Assembly: GCA_900759005.1 (NCBI GenBank)
Contig: CAAEUQ010000099.1
Coordinates: forward strand, 1 to 8,095
Direction: 5' to 3'
Length of the DNA: 8,095 nt
Source of the DNA: Clostridia bacterium
GTDB taxonomy: Bacteria; Bacillota; Clostridia; Christensenellales; Aristaeellaceae
Part shown: positions 5,906 to 8,095 of the stretch, piece by piece
How positions within the stretch are numbered: the first letter of the stretch is position 1
Layout: each line of letters opens with the position of its first letter
Made by a program: the position numbers and the translations under genes
The notes under the pieces: model-generated
The model's input: the letters and a program-made list of their open reading frames with translations, nothing else
Databases searched by the model: none
What the model was told of the DNA's origin: nothing

Positions 5906-7480
5906 ATGATGAAACGTTTCCTTACTCTCATGATTGCGCTGCTGCTCGTGCTGTGCGCAATCCCGATGGCGGCTTCTGCGGAAGAGCGCCCGACGCTCAC
6001 GATCCTGATGGCGCAGGATACCTACGTCGAGGATTATGAGACGAACGCGTTTACGAAGTTCATCGAGGATTCGATGAATGTCAATCTCGATTTCGTGCTG
6101 CTGCCCGCGTCCGACGCGTCGGACAAGCTCGCAGTCATGATCCAGTCGGGTCAGGAACTGCCGGACATCATCAACTACTCCCTCGACGTGACCACGACCT
6201 ACCGCTATGCGCAGGCCGGCGCGATCATTCCGCTGAACGATTACTATGAGACGCTCGGCGACAATGTCAAGAAGGTTGAAGAGCTGGTTCCGGGTATCTA
6301 TGAATACATCCGCTGCCCCGACGGCAACCTCTATTCCATTCCGATCTATACCAAGGGTCTGCATGACGAGCACAAGTATAAGATCTGGATCAACAAGGTA
6401 TGGCTCGACAACCTGAAGCTCGAGATCCCGACCACGACCGAGGAGCTCTACACCGTGCTCAAGGCGTTCAAGGAGCAGGATCCCAACGGCAACGGCATTC
6501 AGGATGAATACCCGCTCGTCGGCGGCACCGGCTGGAGCCAGGATCCCACGATCTACCTGATGAATTCGTTCATCCATACCGACGACGGCGATCGCCTGAT
6601 CGTTGAAGACGGCAAGGTCGATGTGGTGTACAACCGCGAAGCGTGGAAGAAGGGTCTGGAGTATATGCGTCGCCTGGTCGACGAGAAGCTGCTCGATCCC
6701 ATTTCCTTCACGCAGGATGATTCCCAGCTGCGCGCGATGGCGAACAACGAAGGCACCTGCATCGTCGGCGCGTTCGCGTTCTCTTCCATCACGCTGATGC
6801 CCGTTGCGACCGGTGAATGGGTGCACGATTACGTATGCCTCGCGCCGGTAGAGGGCCCGGACGGCGTGCGCCTCGCGTATTATCAGCCCACGATCCCGAC
6901 CAACCGCTGGTTCATCACCGCGGATTGCAAGGATCCGGAGCTGGCGTTCAAGGTTGGCGATTTCATGTTTGATCCTACGGAAGAAGTGTTCCTCCGCGCG
7001 CGCTACGGCGTTGAAGGCGAACACTGGTCTCGCCCGCAGGAAGGCGATGTGACTGCGTGGGGCGACGAATACCCGCCGATGTATCGTCAGGACATCAACA
7101 TCTGGACCGTTTCCCAGAACGCGCACTGGCGCAACAACGCGCCCCTGTATGCCGATAAGGCTTCTCAGGGCGGCGTTTACGGCGAAGAGCTGTCCTGGTG
7201 GGATAAGCCGATCTCCGAAGGCGTTATGGCGTACGTCGCGTGCGATCCGGCGCCCGGCACGTTCGTTCCGACGCTGAACTTCACCGAGGAAGAGACCGAT
7301 GAGATCAGCGAAATCCGCGCGACGCTCAAGACCTATGTCAAGGAAAGCATGATTCGCTTCATCACCCGCGACATGGATCTGGACACCGAGTGGGACAAAT
7401 ACGTCGAAGAGCTGAACAATATCGGCGTAGAGAAGTTCGTAACCGTCTGCCAGCAGGCGTACGATCGTATGTACAAGTAA
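5906..7480 (+). CDS. Extracellular solute-binding protein of the sugar ABC importer, LplA-like
   Basis: Captures the substrate outside the membrane and delivers it to the two permeases. The 524-residue product starts with a signal peptide: MMKR, a hydrophobic core at about 5-22, and a signal peptidase I-like AASA/EE site after residue 25. The mature start RPTLTILMAQDTY and PDIINYSL with the YAQAGAIIPL stretch are typical of family 1 binding proteins of the LplA class. Residues 192-201, DPNGNGIQDE, resemble an EF-hand-like calcium loop, a common feature in this group. A strong AGGAGG SD (5894-5899) lies 6 nt before the ATG. Codon choice favours C-ending codons far more than the permeases do, suggesting high expression. 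It is the last gene of the operon and is followed by a terminator. The ligand cannot be named. Confidence 0.95.
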   Translation: MMKRFLTLMIALLLVLCAIPMAASAEERPTLTILMAQDTYVEDYETNAFTKFIEDSMNVNLDFVLLPASDASDKLAVMIQSGQELPDIINYSLDVTTTYRYAQAGAIIPLNDYYETLGDNVKKVEELVPGIYEYIRCPDGNLYSIPIYTKGLHDEHKYKIWINKVWLDNLKLEIPTTTEELYTVLKAFKEQDPNGNGIQDEYPLVGGTGWSQDPTIYLMNSFIHTDDGDRLIVEDGKVDVVYNREAWKKGLEYMRRLVDEKLLDPISFTQDDSQLRAMANNEGTCIVGAFAFSSITLMPVATGEWVHDYVCLAPVEGPDGVRLAYYQPTIPTNRWFITADCKDPELAFKVGDFMFDPTEEVFLRARYGVEGEHWSRPQEGDVTAWGDEYPPMYRQDINIWTVSQNAHWRNNAPLYADKASQGGVYGEELSWWDKPISEGVMAYVACDPAPGTFVPTLNFTEEETDEISEIRATLKTYVKESMIRFITRDMDLDTEWDKYVEELNNIGVEKFVTVCQQAYDRMYK

Positions 7481-7499
7481 TCCAATTCCAAATTCCAAA

Positions 7500-7535
7500 G
7501 GGGCGGAATCCGAACGATTCCGCCCCGAGTTTTTT
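7500..7535 (+). terminator. Rho-independent terminator of the importer operon
   Basis: A perfect 11-bp stem (7500-7510 with 7516-7526) has a 5-nt loop and is followed, after GAG, by six Ts at 7530-7535. It begins 19 nt after the binding-protein stop codon. On the minus strand only three Ts follow the stem, so it is at best a weak terminator for the convergent gene. Confidence 0.92.
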
Positions 7536-7572
7536 CTATCCGCATTCCTGCCGCGGCTTAAGAGACTTTATT

Positions 7573-8016
7573 TTATACACAAGTCCTTGTAATGCGGATT
7601 CCGTTTGCAGATATCTGTATGTAGCGCTCGTTGTCCAGCAGCAGACAGCATTCAAAACGATTTTGATAATCGAGCCACAAATCCATAACCTGTGCGAAGG
7701 ATGAATTCCGATCGGATTCCGGATATGCCGCTTTATCGGAAATTAGTTCGCCGATGACGGAAAGGGCGGCGATTCCGGAAATTTGGACGCGATAAGCCGC
7801 GTTTCCCTTTGTCAGCGTCAGAACGCAATGATTTTTGTAATCAAGCGCGCACGCCGTCAGATACCAGTCGTGAAAGCAATGCGTCTCACCGAGAATGCGC
7901 GCGGTATCAGCGGGCAAAACCGCTTCCGCACGCTCGCGGCACGTTTGAATTTCGTTTAGAAATGCGTCGCTCAGCTCATCCGCCGCGAAATACTCGGCGG
8001 CAAGTTTTTCAAACAT
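7573..8016 (-). CDS. Hypothetical cysteine-rich small protein
   Basis: The family is not recognised. The 147-residue product has no signal peptide or membrane helix and is probably cytoplasmic. The N-terminal 45 residues look helical and acidic (MFEKLAAEYFAADELSDAFL); the rest alternates hydrophobic and polar residues as in beta strands (CVLTLTKGNAAYRVQISGI, and CCLLLDNERYIQISANGIRI at the end). It has seven cysteines (26, 47, 56, 64, 123, 124, 146), high for its size but without a zinc-finger CxxC pattern. A good SD, GGAGG, lies 6 nt before the ATG. It starts 11 nt after the stop of the partial upstream gene on the same strand, so the two probably form an operon convergent with the importer operon. 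Confidence 0.8.
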   Translation of the reverse strand: MFEKLAAEYFAADELSDAFLNEIQTCRERAEAVLPADTARILGETHCFHDWYLTACALDYKNHCVLTLTKGNAAYRVQISGIAALSVIGELISDKAAYPESDRNSSFAQVMDLWLDYQNRFECCLLLDNERYIQISANGIRITRTCV

Positions 8017-8027
8017 ATGGAGCCTCC

Positions 8028-8095
8028 TTATTCCGATGGGGGTAGTCTGGGTACGATACCTGTTTCCTTCAAGATAAGCTCATCGAACGCTACCG
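8028..8095 (-). CDS. 3' end of an unidentified gene (partial, continues beyond window)
   Basis: Reading the minus strand from the right edge gives an open frame ending VAFDELILKETGIVPRLPP, then SE and TAA (8028-8030). The stop is 11 nt before the start of the cysteine-rich gene and overlaps the region of its SD. The ending loosely resembles the C-terminal strand of LacI-family regulators (a TELVVRGSTAPPR-like pattern), but 22 residues are too few to name a family. Confidence 0.55.
   Translation of the reverse strand, partial: VAFDELILKETGIVPRLPPSE

Noticed and set aside
5945..5956. Possible lipobox LVLC in the binding-protein signal peptide
   Set aside because: The residue before Cys is Leu rather than Ala, Gly or Ser, and the hydrophobic core continues beyond it to a good AASA signal peptidase I site; kept only as a question in the findings.
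5660..7498. Open frame of 612 codons on the minus strand opposite the binding-protein gene
   Set aside because: It mirrors a well-supported plus-strand gene with signal peptide and family motifs; its translation is rich in Arg, Val, Ile and Asp without recognisable domains, and the C-ending codon bias of the real gene explains the lack of stops.
7500..7526. Bidirectional terminator serving the minus-strand hypothetical gene
   Set aside because: After the stem, the minus strand has only three Ts before GG, too few for confident intrinsic termination.
1..8095. CRISPR arrays, insertion sequences, tRNA genes, phage or toxin-antitoxin modules
   Set aside because: No regularly spaced repeats, transposase or integrase motifs, tRNA-like folds or toxin-antitoxin gene pairs were seen on either strand.

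Overview
The window looks like chromosomal DNA of an anaerobic, low-pole Gram-positive bacterium (Bacillota, probably an uncultured gut clostridium, perhaps of the Christensenellales or Oscillospirales type). This is an inference from strong AGGAGG-type ribosome binding sites, a sugar ABC importer of the LplB/YtcP class with no dedicated ATPase gene, and a membrane-bound AraC regulator like Bacillus YesS/YtdP. No marker gene in the window fixes the genus.

Layout. Positions 1-90 are the 3' part of a 5S rRNA, followed by a strong terminator (99-127), so the window begins at the end of a ribosomal RNA operon. Positions 130-680 hold no intact gene; several frames carry plausible coding stretches that join only if frameshifts and stops are allowed, and they end at a TAA just before a second terminator. 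This looks like a decayed plus-strand gene. A third plus-strand terminator (725-771) abuts the stop codon of the next gene.

The core is a divergent pair of transcription units. On the minus strand (770-2962) lies a two-transmembrane AraC-family regulator with an extracytoplasmic sensing region. On the plus strand (3210-7480) is a four-gene operon: two permease subunits of a carbohydrate (CUT1) ABC importer, a PHP-family metal-dependent phosphoesterase, and the secreted substrate-binding protein, closed by a strong terminator at 7500-7535. The intergenic region of about 250 bp has a near-consensus promoter for the regulator, a weak promoter for the operon, a perfect 23-bp palindrome and a pair of near-identical GGAAANTTCC direct repeats. 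This arrangement fits a regulator that is expressed constitutively and activates the operon.

How it probably works: the binding protein captures an oligosaccharide or related solute, the two permeases carry it in, powered by a shared MsmX/MsmK-type ATPase encoded elsewhere, and the PHP enzyme may remove a phosphate from the imported compound or a derivative. The substrate cannot be read from the sequence; no glycosidase or kinase is present.

At the right edge the minus strand carries the 3' end of another gene (8028-8095) and, 11 nt downstream of it, a cysteine-rich 147-residue protein of unknown function (7573-8016). The window is largely an ordinary sugar-import locus. The parts most worth a second look are the PHP enzyme inside the operon, the operator-like DNA at 3032-3110, and the decayed gene beside the rRNA operon.
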